Shown one piece after another: positions 5,246-5,296 of a stretch of DNA of 5,296 nucleotides. The stretch is from assembly GCA_009782085.1 (NCBI GenBank), contig WQUN01000101.1, positions 1-5,296 of the forward strand, in the 5' to 3' direction. Source of the stretch: Bacillota bacterium. GTDB lineage: Bacteria; Bacillota; Clostridia; Lachnospirales; WQUN01. Below the pieces are notes generated by a model, which was not told the origin of the DNA, made no database searches, and was given only the letters and a program-made list of their open reading frames with translations. How positions within the stretch are numbered: the stretch's first letter is position 1; each line of letters opens with the position of its first letter. The translations under genes and the position numbers were made by a program.

Positions 5246-5296
5246 TAAATTCCCCTCCTTTGGAGGGGTGCCGGCGTAGCCGGCGGGGTGGTTTTA
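5246..5296. repeat. 51-bp double-hairpin element, copy 2
   Basis: Identical to the copy at 5078-5128 over all 51 bases, 168 bp downstream; the window ends at its last base. Both hairpins are intact, at 5252-5268 and 5270-5284. Confidence 0.7.

Larger units (their letters stand above)
4752..5296. other. Gene-free, repeat-filled region
   Basis: No ORF here resembles a protein. The two minus-strand open frames at 4758-4985 and 5023-5226 are translations of palindromes and direct repeats. The region holds a 111-bp palindromic element (4788-4898), a stretch with repeat-like text (ATCCGCGTTAATCCGG at about 4905-4920), and a 168-bp direct repeat from 4987 to the window end. The promoter of the AI-2E family gene must lie here, but no convincing -35/-10 pair was identified. 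Confidence 0.75.
4987..5296. repeat. 168-bp direct tandem repeat, one full and one partial copy
   Basis: Copy 1 is 4987-5154 and copy 2 starts at 5155 and is cut by the window end after 142 bp. They differ at five positions (4998, 5005, 5025, 5028 and 5044 in copy 1), all transitions, and are identical over the next 84 bp. Each copy begins CGGCGGGAGCA, which recurs 46 bp later in the same unit (5033). More copies may follow outside the window. Confidence 0.9.

Noticed and set aside
4987..5296. Possible CRISPR array
   Set aside because: The repeat unit is 168 bp, with no short repeat alternating with unique spacers; copies are alike along the whole unit.

Overview
The window is a GC-rich stretch of bacterial chromosome, probably from a Gram-positive Clostridia-type organism. 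The support is family resemblance only: the histidine phosphatase, the topoisomerase III with an ATDSGREGEL Toprim motif, the AI-2E family permease, strong GGAGG-type ribosome sites, and palindromic repeats of a kind often seen in clostridial and other environmental genomes. No rRNA or tRNA gene, CRISPR array or transposase gene was seen, so the species cannot be named.

Layout. Positions 1-413 (minus strand) hold the N-terminal part of a membrane-anchored protein with a low-complexity Gly/Ala/Ser linker; the rest lies outside the window. A divergent intergenic region (414-551) with a strong GC hairpin separates it from a plus-strand pair. The first member is a histidine phosphatase gene (552-1058) whose 3' end has been split off by a roughly 100-bp foldback element with 24-bp terminal inverted repeats. 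The lost C-terminal codons are still readable just downstream (1136-1222). The second is a complete topoisomerase III gene, topB (1238-3304), starting 15 bp after the stop of that fragment. The topB frame stays open past its stop for 44 more codons, ending in a duplicate of the same tail and stop. A minus-strand AI-2E family transporter gene (3531-4751) converges on topB.

The last 540 bp hold no credible gene and are built from repeats: a 111-bp palindromic element at 4788-4898, a short stretch of repeat-like sequence, then a 168-bp direct repeat (one full copy and 142 bp of a second running off the window), each copy carrying a compact double-hairpin element.

The genes do not form an obvious pathway. 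The phosphatase and topB may share a transcript. The most distinctive content is the repeat biology: one small palindromic insertion that breaks a gene, another placed just upstream of a gene start, and several short tandem duplications that have enlarged disordered parts of two proteins. I see no convincing new defence or metabolic system.
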